Source: Tous-C4FEB sp044356555 (lineage in GTDB: Bacteria > Verrucomicrobiota > Verrucomicrobiia > Opitutales > Opitutaceae). From it: a DNA stretch of 64,000 nt. The first letter of the stretch is position 1; every line of letters begins with the position of its first letter. The notes below the pieces were generated by a model, which made no database searches, was not told the origin of the DNA, and saw only the letters and a program-made list of their open reading frames with translations. Shown here piece after piece: positions 1 to 8,214 of this stretch. The translations under genes and the position numbers were made by a program. The DNA lies in NCBI GenBank assembly GCA_044356555.1, contig JBIKWB010000001.1, forward strand, positions 62,001-126,000. The letters are read 5' to 3'.

Positions 1-1
1 C

Positions 2-1309
2 ATTCTCTCCACCGTCCTCGGCTGGCGGCTCGACCTCACCATCATCTGCACCGGCCTCCTCGCCATCGTCTACACCGTCACCGGCGGCAGCGCCGCCGTG
101 AACCTTACCCAAAAATGGCAGATGGCCGTCATCTTCGGCGGCATGCTCACCGCCTTTGTCATCCTCCTTACCAAACTCCCCGCCGACGCCCTCCCGATCG
201 CCGGCGCTATGGGCAAACTCCAAGCCGTCGATTACAACCCCGACCTCAAAGTCCGTTACACCATTTGGAGCGGCATTCTGGGCGGCTTCTTCCTGTCGCT
301 TTCCTACTTCGGCACCGACCAATCCCAAGTCCAACGCTACATCGGCGGCGCCCACCTGCGCGAAAGCCGCCTCGGCCTCATGTTCAACGCCCTCCTGAAG
401 ATCCCGATGCAGCTCTTCATCGTGTTCCTCGGCGCGCTGCTCTTCGTCTTCTACCAGCTCCAGCCCAACACTCCCGTCCTCTACAACCAAACCCAGTGGC
501 AACGCCAACTCGACGGCCCCCAAGGCGCCTCCCTCCGCGCGATCGACGAGAAACACACCGCGCTCCATCTCGTTAAACAGGAAAAGATCCGCGCCTGGAC
601 CGCCGCCCAAGATTCCTCCGATCCCGCCGTCACCGCCGCCGCCAAAGCCGACCTTGTCGCCGCGCAAAAAGCCACCGACGTCGTCCGCAAAGAAGCCCGC
701 GCCGCCCTCCAGCTCGCCGACCCCACCACCAAAAAAACCAAAGACTCCGACTACGTCTTCATCAATTTCATCCTGACCCAGCTCCCCCACGGCGTCATCG
801 GCCTGCTCCTCGCCGTGATGTTTGCCTCCGCGCTCTCTTCCAAAGCCGGCGAACTCAACGCCCTCGGCACCACCAGCACGATCGACCTCTGGCGCAGCTT
901 CCGCCCCCTCGCCGCCCACGACGAAACCCGCAACGTCCGCGTCGCAAAAACCTTCACCGCCATCTGGGGCCTCTTCGCCATCGCCTTCGCCCTCTTCGTG
1001 AGCTTCGCCGAAAACCTCATCGAGGCCCTCAACATCGTCGCCTCGATTTTCTATCCCGCGCTCCTCGGCGTCTTCATCGTGGCGTTTTTCCTGAAGCACG
1101 TGAAAGGCACCGCTGTCTTCTGGGCCGCCGTCGCCGCCCAGACCGTCGTCATCGCGTTATTCTTCCTCGGCAAAGCCTACCCCGCCCGCGAAATCGCCTA
1201 CCTCTGGCTCAACCCCATCGGCTGCTTCACCTGCGTCCTCTTCGCCGTGATCCTCCAAGCCGTCCTCCCAAAAACTAGCCGCGGAACCTCCGGGCCCGCT
1301 CCAATCTAA
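2..1309 (+). CDS. sodium:solute symporter family transporter, 5' end missing
   Basis: Inner-membrane Na+/solute cotransporter of the SSS family; the substrate cannot be read from the sequence. The reading frame is open from base 2, so the first helices lie outside the window, and the GTG at 98 is an internal Val rather than a start. The stretch TDQSQVQRYIGG (about bases 318-353) is the typical SSS cytoplasmic-loop motif. Hydrophobic segments follow around bases 400-460, 760-850, 950-1020, 1040-1090, 1110-1180 and 1210-1270. A hydrophilic Ala/Lys-rich insertion of roughly 80 residues (bases about 500-740) lies between helices and probably forms an extramembrane loop. About 435 residues are present, against 480-600 for complete members. 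No coupled downstream gene is seen. Family assignment is secure; substrate unknown. Confidence 0.88.
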   Translation: MLSTVLGWRLDLTIICTGLLAIVYTVTGGSAAVNLTQKWQMAVIFGGMLTAFVILLTKLPADALPIAGAMGKLQAVDYNPDLKVRYTIWSGILGGFFLSLSYFGTDQSQVQRYIGGAHLRESRLGLMFNALLKIPMQLFIVFLGALLFVFYQLQPNTPVLYNQTQWQRQLDGPQGASLRAIDEKHTALHLVKQEKIRAWTAAQDSSDPAVTAAAKADLVAAQKATDVVRKEARAALQLADPTTKKTKDSDYVFINFILTQLPHGVIGLLLAVMFASALSSKAGELNALGTTSTIDLWRSFRPLAAHDETRNVRVAKTFTAIWGLFAIAFALFVSFAENLIEALNIVASIFYPALLGVFIVAFFLKHVKGTAVFWAAVAAQTVVIALFFLGKAYPAREIAYLWLNPIGCFTCVLFAVILQAVLPKTSRGTSGPAPI

Positions 1310-1541
1310 AGCGAGGTCGCCGAACCCCGCCTACTCTCCCCCTTTCGTGTAGTTCGTGTGTTTCGTGGTTAAAAAATCCGACCCCCACTCCTAGCCTTAA
1401 CGCCTCGTCCGTTTCTCCACTCCGATTTTTTCCGTGTGTTCCGTGTGTTCCGTGGGCCCCCTCCGGACTCCGCCCCCACCTCCGCTCTCAGCTCTCAACT
1501 CTCAGCCTTCAACTCTCAACGCTCAACGTTCCGTCTCCGTA
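1310..1541. other. 232-bp intergenic region with short iterated motifs
   Basis: No gene is seen here. The sequence is built of short iterations: three TTCGTG-type units at 1343-1368 ending in GGTTAAAAAAT, three TTCCGTGTG-type units at about 1430-1455, and CTCTCAAC/CTCTCAGC units at about 1484-1526. The last block runs almost to the start codon at 1542. The first block resembles one arm of the larger inverted repeat at 59810-59881. The leader of the following gene must lie here, but no convincing promoter or Shine-Dalgarno sequence can be picked out. Confidence 0.6.
1343..1377 (+). repeat. dispersed TTCGTG-unit repeat ending in GGTTAAAAAAT
   Basis: Three tandem TTCGTG-containing units at about 10-nt spacing end in GGTTAAAAAAT. 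The same arrangement, TTCGTGT then TTCGCGT then TTCCTGGTTAAAAAAT, is read on the minus strand at 59802-59837, and again on the plus strand at 59854-59881. It is therefore a repeat family with at least three half-sites in this window, all intergenic. Confidence 0.55.
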
Positions 1542-2324
1542 ATGCCCGCCCCCGTCATCTGTTTCGGCCAGCAACCCTGCGGTTTTTTCCCGCGGCGCTT
1601 CCTCTACGCAAAGATCGTCACCGCCCGCCGCCTCCAAGCCGAGATCGGCGGCGAGATCGTCTTCTTTTATCACGACAGCGACCACGATCCCCGCGAGACC
1701 CAGACCACGCTCCGCCACCGCAAGACCGACGCACCCCTCACCTTCAACTTCACTTTCGCCAACAAAACTCAGCGCAAGTTCTCGCCTCTTTACGCCAAGA
1801 AAATCCCCGCCGACTGGCGCGACGCCACCGCCCGCCAACTCCCCGCCTACATCGCCCCGCCGCAAGTCGCCGCCTTCAAAGCCATCACCGCCACCACCGT
1901 CGCCGACTTCTGCCTCGATCTCTACCGCGCCCTCGGCCACCTCGACGGCATCCGCGTGGTGCGCTCCTCCGATCCCGCCTTCCGCCGCGCCGCCTGCCCG
2001 ATCACCGACTGCTTCGTTGATGTCACCCACGACGGCGAACTCGTCCGCGCCCGCCGCACCGCCGAAGGCACGCTGCAGCTCCACGAAGGCGGCAACTCCT
2101 TCCTCACGCTCCCGCCTGCGACCGCCGGCACTGCGCCCTTCGACCCCGCGCAAATCAGCCCGTCGCGCGACAGCCGCCTCCGTTGGATGCAATCCGTCAT
2201 CCATTGCACGCACTACATCGCCGGCGCCGGCGAACAAGCTTACCTCAACCACGCCGACGCCCCCGAAATCACTTTCGTGACCCGCGACCCCATCGACCGC
2301 TCCGACGAAGCCTACGCCGAGTAG
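1542..2324 (+). CDS. short BshC-like protein (putative bacillithiol cysteine ligase)
   Basis: Probable cysteine-adding enzyme of bacillithiol synthesis, cytosolic, 260 residues. Start ATG 1542 is chosen because sequence upstream is repeat-like. Several features align by eye with B. subtilis BshC: GQQPCGFF near residue 8 with BshC GGQQAGLL, the following AKI, FFYHDSDHDPRET near residue 47 with BshC FWVAGEDHDLDE, and, near the C terminus, HYIAGAGEQAYL with BshC AFIAGPGEINYW. Canonical BshC is about 540 residues, so this protein is half-length; in particular it lacks the long C-terminal coiled-coil part. It is followed at once by BshB-like and BshA genes, which is the strongest support for the call. 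The family link is an inference from motifs plus context, not from a search. The function could be altered, for example another amino-acid ligase. Confidence 0.62.
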   Translation: MPAPVICFGQQPCGFFPRRFLYAKIVTARRLQAEIGGEIVFFYHDSDHDPRETQTTLRHRKTDAPLTFNFTFANKTQRKFSPLYAKKIPADWRDATARQLPAYIAPPQVAAFKAITATTVADFCLDLYRALGHLDGIRVVRSSDPAFRRAACPITDCFVDVTHDGELVRARRTAEGTLQLHEGGNSFLTLPPATAGTAPFDPAQISPSRDSRLRWMQSVIHCTHYIAGAGEQAYLNHADAPEITFVTRDPIDRSDEAYAE

Positions 2325-2393
2325 CCCGCTCCGCACCGCCGTTCCCTCTCGTTGCATCGACTTTCGGGACCAAACTCGTCTGATCTAATTCTC

Positions 2394-3116
2394 GTGTCTT
2401 CCACCGCCACTCCGCTTCCTCCGCTCCTCGCCTTCGGTGCCCACCCTGACGACATCGAATTTGGCGCCGGCGGGATCATCGCCCTGGAGACCGCCGCCGG
2501 CCGGCCCGTTCACTTCGTCGTCTGCTCCCGCGGGGAAGCCGGCACCAACGGCACCCCCGCTGTGCGCACCGCCGAGGCGAAAAAAGCCGCCGCCCTCCTC
2601 GGCGTCACCCTCGAGTTCATCGACCTCGGCGGCGACGCCCACTTCGTCCCTTCACTTCCCCACTCGCTCACCATCGCGGCGATCATCCGCCGCGTGAAAC
2701 CCGCCCTCGTCCTCGCACCCACCGTCAACGAGAACCAACACCCCGATCACTCCGTCCTCGGCAAAATTGTCCGCAACGCCTCCCGCCTCGCCCGCTACGG
2801 CGGCGTCGCCGAACTTCGTGGCACCCCCGCCCACGCCATCAATACGCTCCTGCACTACGCCATCACCTCCGACGCTGAAGCCCGCGACGCCTCACCGGTG
2901 CTCGTCGATGTTTCCCCCGTGATCGCGACGTGGACCGCCGCCATGCAAGCCCACGCCTCCCAGGCCGCCACGCGCGACTACGTCGAACTCCAACTCACCC
3001 GCGCCCGCTTTCACGGTCTCCGGGCCGGCGTCGCCCAAGCCATCCCCCTTTGGCCCGCCGATCCTCTCGTCGTCAATTCGCTCGACGTCCTCAGCCATAC
3101 TGCTCGGCGTTTCTAG
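2394..3116 (+). CDS. bshB: PIG-L/LmbE family deacetylase, BshB-like
   Basis: Zinc-dependent deacetylase of the PIG-L family. Next to bshA it should convert N-acetylglucosaminyl-malate to glucosaminyl-malate, the second step of bacillithiol synthesis. The metal site is visible as AHPDD near residue 13 and as HPDH near residue 120. Length is about 240 residues, normal for BshB1. The start is uncertain: the GTG at 2394 begins just before the conserved core, while a TTG at 2352 would add 14 unconserved residues. The gene lies 69 bases after the BshC-like gene and 6 bases before bshA, so co-transcription is likely. PIG-L enzymes also act on other N-acetyl sugars, so specificity rests on the neighbours. 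Confidence 0.8.
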   Translation: MSSTATPLPPLLAFGAHPDDIEFGAGGIIALETAAGRPVHFVVCSRGEAGTNGTPAVRTAEAKKAAALLGVTLEFIDLGGDAHFVPSLPHSLTIAAIIRRVKPALVLAPTVNENQHPDHSVLGKIVRNASRLARYGGVAELRGTPAHAINTLLHYAITSDAEARDASPVLVDVSPVIATWTAAMQAHASQAATRDYVELQLTRARFHGLRAGVAQAIPLWPADPLVVNSLDVLSHTARRF

Positions 3117-3122
3117 CCCGTC

Positions 3123-4286
3123 ATGGCTTACCTCGCCCCGCTCAAAATCGGTATCGTCTGCTACCCCAGCGTCGGCGGCAGCGGCATTCTCGCCACCACC
3201 CTCGGCGAAGAACTCGCCGCCCGCGGTCATGAGATTCACTTCATCAGTTACGAACGCCCGTTTCGTCTCCCCACCGACACCGCGCGCATCCATTTTCACC
3301 CGGTCGAGATCAACAGCTACGGCCTCTTCAAATATCCCGACTACACCCTCCCGCTTTCGGTGAAACTCGCCGAGGTGTCCCGCGACCACGGTCTCGATCT
3401 CATCCACGCGCACTATGCGGTGCCCCACGCGACCGCCGCCCTCCTCGCGCGCGACATGCTCCCGGAGCACCGCCGGCCCAAGGTCGTGACAACGCTCCAC
3501 GGCACCGACACCACGCTCCTCGGCGCCGACGCCGGCTACGGCCCCGCCATCCGCCACGCCCTCGAAGCCACCGACGGCGTCACCACCGTCTCCGAATTCC
3601 TCCGCGCCGAGACCCAGCGCCTCATCGGCGTGAAACGTCCGATCGAGGTCATCCATAATTTTTTCACCCCGCGCGCTCCTGCCCGCACCCGCGCCACCGT
3701 CCGCCGCGAACTCGGCGTCACCGACGACGAACTGCTCCTCTTTCACTCGTCCAATCTTCGCCCCGTCAAACGCGTCGACCTCGTGCTCGAAGCCTTCGCC
3801 CGCGTCGAGCCCCGCACCAGCAAACTCCTCGTCCTCGCCGGCGGTGATTTCACTGCGTTCCGCGCCAACGTCTCCCGCCTCGGTCTCACCGGCCGCATCA
3901 TCGTCCGCGAGAACGTCACCGCGATCGAAGACTACCTTCAGGCCATCGACCTCGGCCTCTTTGCCTCCGAGAGCGAGAGTTTTTGCCTGAGCATCCTCGA
4001 AGCCATGGCCTTCGCCTGCCCCAGCGTTTCGACCGCCGTCGGCGGTATCCCCGAAGTCATCACCGATGGTTCCACCGGGCTCCTCGTCCCTTCCGGGGAC
4101 ACCGCCGCGCTCGCCGCCGCCGCGACCGCGCTCCTCACCGACCCCGCCCGTCGCGCCCGCCTCGGCATCGCCGCCCAAGTCCGCGCCGCCGAAAAATTCT
4201 CCGCGCCCACGATCGTCGAACACTACATCAGTTTCTACCGCGACGTCTGCGCCGCCGGGTCCCTCCGCGACGGCGCCGGCCTGTAG
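3123..4286 (+). CDS. bshA: BshA-type glycosyltransferase (N-acetylglucosaminyl-malate synthase)
   Basis: Retaining GT4 glycosyltransferase that joins UDP-GlcNAc to L-malate, the first committed step of bacillithiol synthesis; cytosolic. The N terminus KIGIVCYPSVGGSGILAT carries the BshA signature, followed by GEELAARGHEIHFIS and by HAHYAVPHA near residue 98. The GT4 C-terminal domain shows SNLRPVKRVDL and the nucleotide-binding ESFCLSILEAMAFACP with the E-x7-E pattern near residue 290. Length 387 is close to B. subtilis BshA (377). It is third in the row BshC-like, BshB-like, BshA. This is the best supported member of the cluster. Confidence 0.9.
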   Translation: MAYLAPLKIGIVCYPSVGGSGILATTLGEELAARGHEIHFISYERPFRLPTDTARIHFHPVEINSYGLFKYPDYTLPLSVKLAEVSRDHGLDLIHAHYAVPHATAALLARDMLPEHRRPKVVTTLHGTDTTLLGADAGYGPAIRHALEATDGVTTVSEFLRAETQRLIGVKRPIEVIHNFFTPRAPARTRATVRRELGVTDDELLLFHSSNLRPVKRVDLVLEAFARVEPRTSKLLVLAGGDFTAFRANVSRLGLTGRIIVRENVTAIEDYLQAIDLGLFASESESFCLSILEAMAFACPSVSTAVGGIPEVITDGSTGLLVPSGDTAALAAAATALLTDPARRARLGIAAQVRAAEKFSAPTIVEHYISFYRDVCAAGSLRDGAGL

Positions 4287-4338
4287 CGACTCTGCGTTTG
4301 GTGGCCTTAACGACGTTCCTCTCTTCACCTCCCTCCGC

Positions 4339-4827
4339 GTGAACGGGTCAAACAACGAACCCCACCTGACCTTCGCCCCCGTCACCGCCGCCGACTTCGA
4401 GTCGCTCGCCGAGCTCCGCGTCGCCGCGATGCGCGCGAGCCTCGAACACCTCGGCCGCTTCGATCCGATCCGTGCCCGCGAGCGTCTGCGAAATTCGTTC
4501 TACCCCGAGCACACACACCGCATCCTCTGCGACGGCGTCCCCGTCGGCTTCTACACGTTCCGCCCGGTCCCCGAGGGCCTGCGCCTCGAACACCTTTACA
4601 TCCATCCCGACGCCCAGAACCGCGGCATCGGGGGACGCGTCCTAACCAAACTGCTCGCCATTGCCGACGAAAAGAAGCTGCCCGTCTTCGTCGGCGCGCT
4701 CCGCGACAGCGCGTCCAACCGCTTCTATCTCCGCCACGGCTTCACCAAAGTTGGCGAGAGCGAGTGGGACATCACCTATCGCCGGGCGTCGGCTTCTTCA
4801 CGCGCGCCATCGCTCAAACCTGCGTAA
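4339..4827 (+). CDS. GNAT family N-acetyltransferase
   Basis: Acetyl-CoA-dependent acyltransferase of the GNAT fold, about 162 residues, substrate unknown. The acetyl-CoA loop is visible as PDAQNRGIGGRVLTKLL (Q/R-x-x-G-x-G/A pattern) near residue 95, preceded by the strand LRLEHLYIH and followed by NRFYLRHGFTKVGE, the usual GNAT ending. The start is taken as GTG 4339, where homology-like sequence begins; the open frame extends upstream into bshA without a good start. It lies 52 bases after bshA, so it may be co-transcribed and could modify the thiol or a conjugate, but that is conjecture. Its last 14 bases overlap the convergent PIN gene. Confidence 0.8.
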   Translation: MNGSNNEPHLTFAPVTAADFESLAELRVAAMRASLEHLGRFDPIRARERLRNSFYPEHTHRILCDGVPVGFYTFRPVPEGLRLEHLYIHPDAQNRGIGGRVLTKLLAIADEKKLPVFVGALRDSASNRFYLRHGFTKVGESEWDITYRRASASSRAPSLKPA

Positions 4828-5209
4828 ATCCGGCAGCCGGCCCCAATCCTTTTTCAAACGTGTAAGTTGTCCGGCACCCTGCCGAGCGCGCGAGCGCGGC
4901 GATGAGATGATCGGCAAAATGCCCCTTGCCCGAACGGCTTGCCTTCACCGCCGCCTGCAACTCCGGCCGATGCTGAAACGCGAACTGCGCATCCGCCAAA
5001 ACCTGCTCAAACGCCGCCGCGAGATCCGCCCGCTTCACCCCATACAACCGCGTCAACACCCACGCCGTTTCACAGAGCACGATATCCGTGAGCAAAATCA
5101 TTTCTCCTTCCTTCGCCGCCTCGGCCCAGAGCCGCGCCACCTTGGCCGCCTGGGCCGGTTCGTCCTGCGTGAGGTGCCGGACGAGCAGATTGGTATCGAC
5201 CGCGATCAC
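4814..5209 (-). CDS. PIN-domain toxin, VapC-like
   Basis: Putative ribonuclease toxin of a type II toxin-antitoxin pair, 131 residues, the normal VapC size. The PIN acidic residues are visible: VDTNLLVRHL (Asp5), CETAWVL (Glu in the middle) and ADHLIAA near residue 100. Its start overlaps the end of the upstream AbrB-like gene by 4 bases (ATGA), so the two are translationally coupled. The 3' end overlaps the convergent GNAT gene by 14 bases. RNA target unknown. Confidence 0.86.
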   Translation of the reverse strand: MIAVDTNLLVRHLTQDEPAQAAKVARLWAEAAKEGEMILLTDIVLCETAWVLTRLYGVKRADLAAAFEQVLADAQFAFQHRPELQAAVKASRSGKGHFADHLIAALARSAGCRTTYTFEKGLGPAAGFTQV

Positions 5210-5463
5210 GCCGAAACCCGCCGCGCCGCGCCCTCCGCCGCTGCCCGCCTTATTTCTTCCGCCGTTCCGACTTTCCCGTTGGTCTTGCCCGCAAGCGCGC
5301 CCCGGCTCGAACCCGTCTCCGGCGCCGCCCGGCGAAACGACACTTCGCCCGGCCGATTAAACACGAATACAACCCGTTCACCCGCTCTGACGCCCAGCTT
5401 CCGACGAACCGCCACGGGGATCGTGACCTGACCTTTGCTGGTGATTTTCGTGGTGAGTTCCAT
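5206..5463 (-). CDS. AbrB/MazE-type antitoxin
   Basis: DNA-binding antitoxin partner of the PIN protein at 4814-5209, 85 residues. The N-terminal swapped-hairpin domain is clear: TSKGQVTIPVAVRRKLGVRAGERVVF, written here in parts, spans residues 7-33. The C-terminal half is polar and probably wraps the toxin. A purine-rich AGTAAGG sits a few bases before the ATG at 5463. Such antitoxins normally repress their own operon; no clear operator was picked out in the short upstream gap. Confidence 0.84.
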   Translation of the reverse strand: MELTTKITSKGQVTIPVAVRRKLGVRAGERVVFVFNRPGEVSFRRAAPETGSSRGALAGKTNGKVGTAEEIRRAAAEGAARRVSA

Positions 5464-5529
5464 GCCTTACTTCTTTGGAAGAGGTAAGGACTGGCAAACG
5501 CTAAACTCAACCCTCCCGCCCCGCCCATT

Positions 5530-8214
5530 CTACTTCAGCGTCTTGATGTAGAGCACCAGCGACTCGATCTGCCCGTCGTCCAAGACGCCCGCGTAGCTCG
5601 GCATCGCGTACTCTCCTTTTTCAAAACCGGCCGCCACCTGCGCGGTTGGCTGCAAGATCGACTCGCGCAGATACGCCTCGTTCACCGCCACCTTCTGCTC
5701 CACACCGGCCACAAACACCGACCGTTTTTCCTGCCCAAAGAGCCCACGCCACGTCGGTCCTGATTTCGGAATCGCGGACTCCTCGGCCGCGTGACACGCG
5801 ACACACGCGAAGAGTTGGGCGAGCCGCTTGCCTTCCTCCGCACTCGCCGGCGCGGCGACCAACGCGACCGCTGCCGCGCGGGGCGTAAGGTCGATCGCAA
5901 GATCCCCGAAGCCTTCCGCTTTGGGCTCAAATTTTTCCAATTCATACGGCGTCGTGTAGCCGTTGTCGGCAAACGCCGCGCCCGCCGCCGTCGCCAGCGA
6001 CCAGCCCACGCGCAGCTGCATCACGGGCTTCAGCCCCGGCACCGCCACGAAAACGCTCCGGCCATCCGGCGCGAGATACGCCCGGCTCGCCGTGAGCGCG
6101 TCCTGGCCCGGCGTGCCGTCGGCCTTGTATTGCGCCGAGCCGTATTTGTGCGTGCGCCGGTAGCCCCAGGTCTGGAGCGAGTAGCTCGCCGGATCGGTCG
6201 CCCGGGCGGGATCGAGCGCGGTGTCGAAGCGCAGCAACACGCCTTCCGCCTTCGCGATCACCGCGCGCGGCAACGTCACCGGCGCGCCCGTGTAGCGCAC
6301 GCGACCCAGCCCGGCGATCGTGTCGATCACGTTGCCCCAGCCCGCGACTTGAAACCCCGCGAGGTAGAGCTGCCCGTCGGCCGGGTTCACCGCGCCGTTC
6401 AGCGGCGTGAAATCAAACGCCCGCGTGATGCTCACGACCGCGGCTTGGTCTCGCGCCCCACTCCGATGCGGCAACACGCGGAAAACCTCCGGTTGGTTGA
6501 AACCGATGTGGACGAGCCCGTCGTTGAGCGGCCCCATCTTTGCATCAAAGAGCCACACTTGGGAAATCGCCGATGCGTCCACCGCGTGCGGTAACCACAC
6601 GAGCGAATCGGCGATGGGCGCGGGGTAAACTTCTTTGGGCAAAAAATCCGGGAGGAATCCGTAAAACTGGCCGTCGCGTACGATGTGCAACGGCGTCGCC
6701 GGGACGTAGTGTCCTTGCTGATCGCTCGAGGTAACAAGTCCCGTGCGGATATTCACCCCGATGTTGGGCTGGCGAAATCCGTAGCCGAGCAGCGTGGCGC
6801 GACGCCCGTCGGCCGAAATGCGCAAGACCGTGCCATTGTGTTTACCGAGCGTGTCCGACTGCTGGTTGCCCTTCGCGATAACAAACTCTCCGGCTGGCGC
6901 GAGCCGAAGGGTGGAGGGAAATTCCCGCGTGTCGGCCGTCTGCGCGAAAGCGTTGGAAAACAACTCGTGCACGTCGGCCTCGCCGTCGCCATCGGTGTCC
7001 CGGAGCCGCCAGATACCGTTGCGATCGAAAACGTAAATCTGGCCGTCGCGGATCGCGGCCGTCATCGGCTCGTGCAGACCCGAGGCGAACCGCCGCCACC
7101 GCACCACGCCCTCGGCGGAATCAAGGCCTCGCGCCAGCCACACGTCGCCGTCGACGGTCACGAGCACGCCCGTGCCGTCGGGCAAAAACTGGATATCCGC
7201 CGGCCGCACTTTTCGCCGCCAGGGGTTGTTCTGCGGCAACTCCACCGTGTCGACCACGTAGGCCTCCGGCGCGACCGAGCGCTTGATGGCCGTCACCGTC
7301 TCTTGCGGCCAACGCGGCCCAGTCCGCGCCGCCCGCGGACTCGCCGCGACCATCGGACCGCCCGGTCCGGCGTGTTCGACGGCAAACTCGATTGCCTGCG
7401 CCCGGGCCGCGACGTGCACGACCGCAACTCCGGCCACCTCCACGAGCGTCACCGCCGCCGCAGATTCCGGTGCGACCCGCAACGCGAGGCTCGCCTCGGG
7501 ACTTTTCCGGCCCACGACAAATCGCAAGGGCGTCGTCGTCGGGTCCACGGAGAAATTTCGCGTGATCACCGGGCTGTTTTTCTCAACCGGACCGGCGGCT
7601 GCGCCCCAACGTTCACGCACGCTGATGCCGTTCACCGTGTAGTCTAAAATCGCGTCACTCCCGACCAACCGCACCGCTTCAAAACGGCCGAGTTCCGGGG
7701 CGATCGCGCCGCGCCCGACTTCCTCTGGGCTCGGTGCCGGTTCGCGCGGGTCGACCCACGAAATCTGTTCACCGGACTGCGCACCCGGATAGACGCCACT
7801 GGCGAACCACACCTGCCCCACCGGCTCCGGCGCAGGTATCTTACCGATCGGCGTCTTACGCCCCAAATCATTATACGATAGCGGCGCCAGCGCCCTGGCA
7901 CTTACCCCCGGGCCGCGCCAGACGGCGACAACGCGCAAAAGATCCGGATCAAAACATGCCCAGCAATCGTGACCGAGATTCAAGACGATCCCGCGCGGCG
8001 CGAGATTGTCAGCCGGCAGCCCGCCGCCCGCCTTGCGAGCGTCCAAGATCGAAGAGAAAAACGGGAACTCGGGCTCCACCCAGCTCGTTTTCAACGTGAG
8101 CGCGTTTACGGTTGCGGGTGCGCCCGCCAAAACTCCGGGCATCCACCCCGCGAGCCAAATGCCAGCGACCGGACGGAGCCCCAGGCGGAGCCAACGGCCC
8201 ATCATGCGGTTCAT
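5530..8214 (-). CDS. secreted propeller protein with C-terminal cytochrome c domain (DUF6797-like)
   Basis: Exported 894-residue protein. A signal peptide (residues 1 to about 31, ending AGA) precedes a DUF6797-like N-terminal region with NLGHDCWACFDPD near residue 77. A beta-propeller of the soluble sugar-dehydrogenase/NHL type follows, including RRKVRPADIQFLPDGTG and IWRLRDTDGDGEAD. The C-terminal domain is a class I cytochrome c: CVACH at residues 804-808 binds heme covalently, and the Met of EYAMPSY is the likely distal ligand. This is the PVC pattern of periplasmic oxidation proteins. It starts inside the end of the Tat TIM-barrel gene (ATGA overlap at 8211-8214), so the two are coupled and may act on the same sugar. 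Substrate unknown. Confidence 0.85.
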   Translation of the reverse strand: MNRMMGRWLRLGLRPVAGIWLAGWMPGVLAGAPATVNALTLKTSWVEPEFPFFSSILDARKAGGGLPADNLAPRGIVLNLGHDCWACFDPDLLRVVAVWRGPGVSARALAPLSYNDLGRKTPIGKIPAPEPVGQVWFASGVYPGAQSGEQISWVDPREPAPSPEEVGRGAIAPELGRFEAVRLVGSDAILDYTVNGISVRERWGAAAGPVEKNSPVITRNFSVDPTTTPLRFVVGRKSPEASLALRVAPESAAAVTLVEVAGVAVVHVAARAQAIEFAVEHAGPGGPMVAASPRAARTGPRWPQETVTAIKRSVAPEAYVVDTVELPQNNPWRRKVRPADIQFLPDGTGVLVTVDGDVWLARGLDSAEGVVRWRRFASGLHEPMTAAIRDGQIYVFDRNGIWRLRDTDGDGEADVHELFSNAFAQTADTREFPSTLRLAPAGEFVIAKGNQQSDTLGKHNGTVLRISADGRRATLLGYGFRQPNIGVNIRTGLVTSSDQQGHYVPATPLHIVRDGQFYGFLPDFLPKEVYPAPIADSLVWLPHAVDASAISQVWLFDAKMGPLNDGLVHIGFNQPEVFRVLPHRSGARDQAAVVSITRAFDFTPLNGAVNPADGQLYLAGFQVAGWGNVIDTIAGLGRVRYTGAPVTLPRAVIAKAEGVLLRFDTALDPARATDPASYSLQTWGYRRTHKYGSAQYKADGTPGQDALTASRAYLAPDGRSVFVAVPGLKPVMQLRVGWSLATAAGAAFADNGYTTPYELEKFEPKAEGFGDLAIDLTPRAAAVALVAAPASAEEGKRLAQLFACVACHAAEESAIPKSGPTWRGLFGQEKRSVFVAGVEQKVAVNEAYLRESILQPTAQVAAGFEKGEYAMPSYAGVLDDGQIESLVLYIKTLK

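Noticed and set aside
2892..4385. A 497-codon minus-strand open frame opposite bshB and bshA
   Set aside because: It lies entirely antisense to strongly recognised genes; its residues are dominated by Gly, Glu, Asp, Val and Arg, as expected from antisense reading of GC-rich codons.
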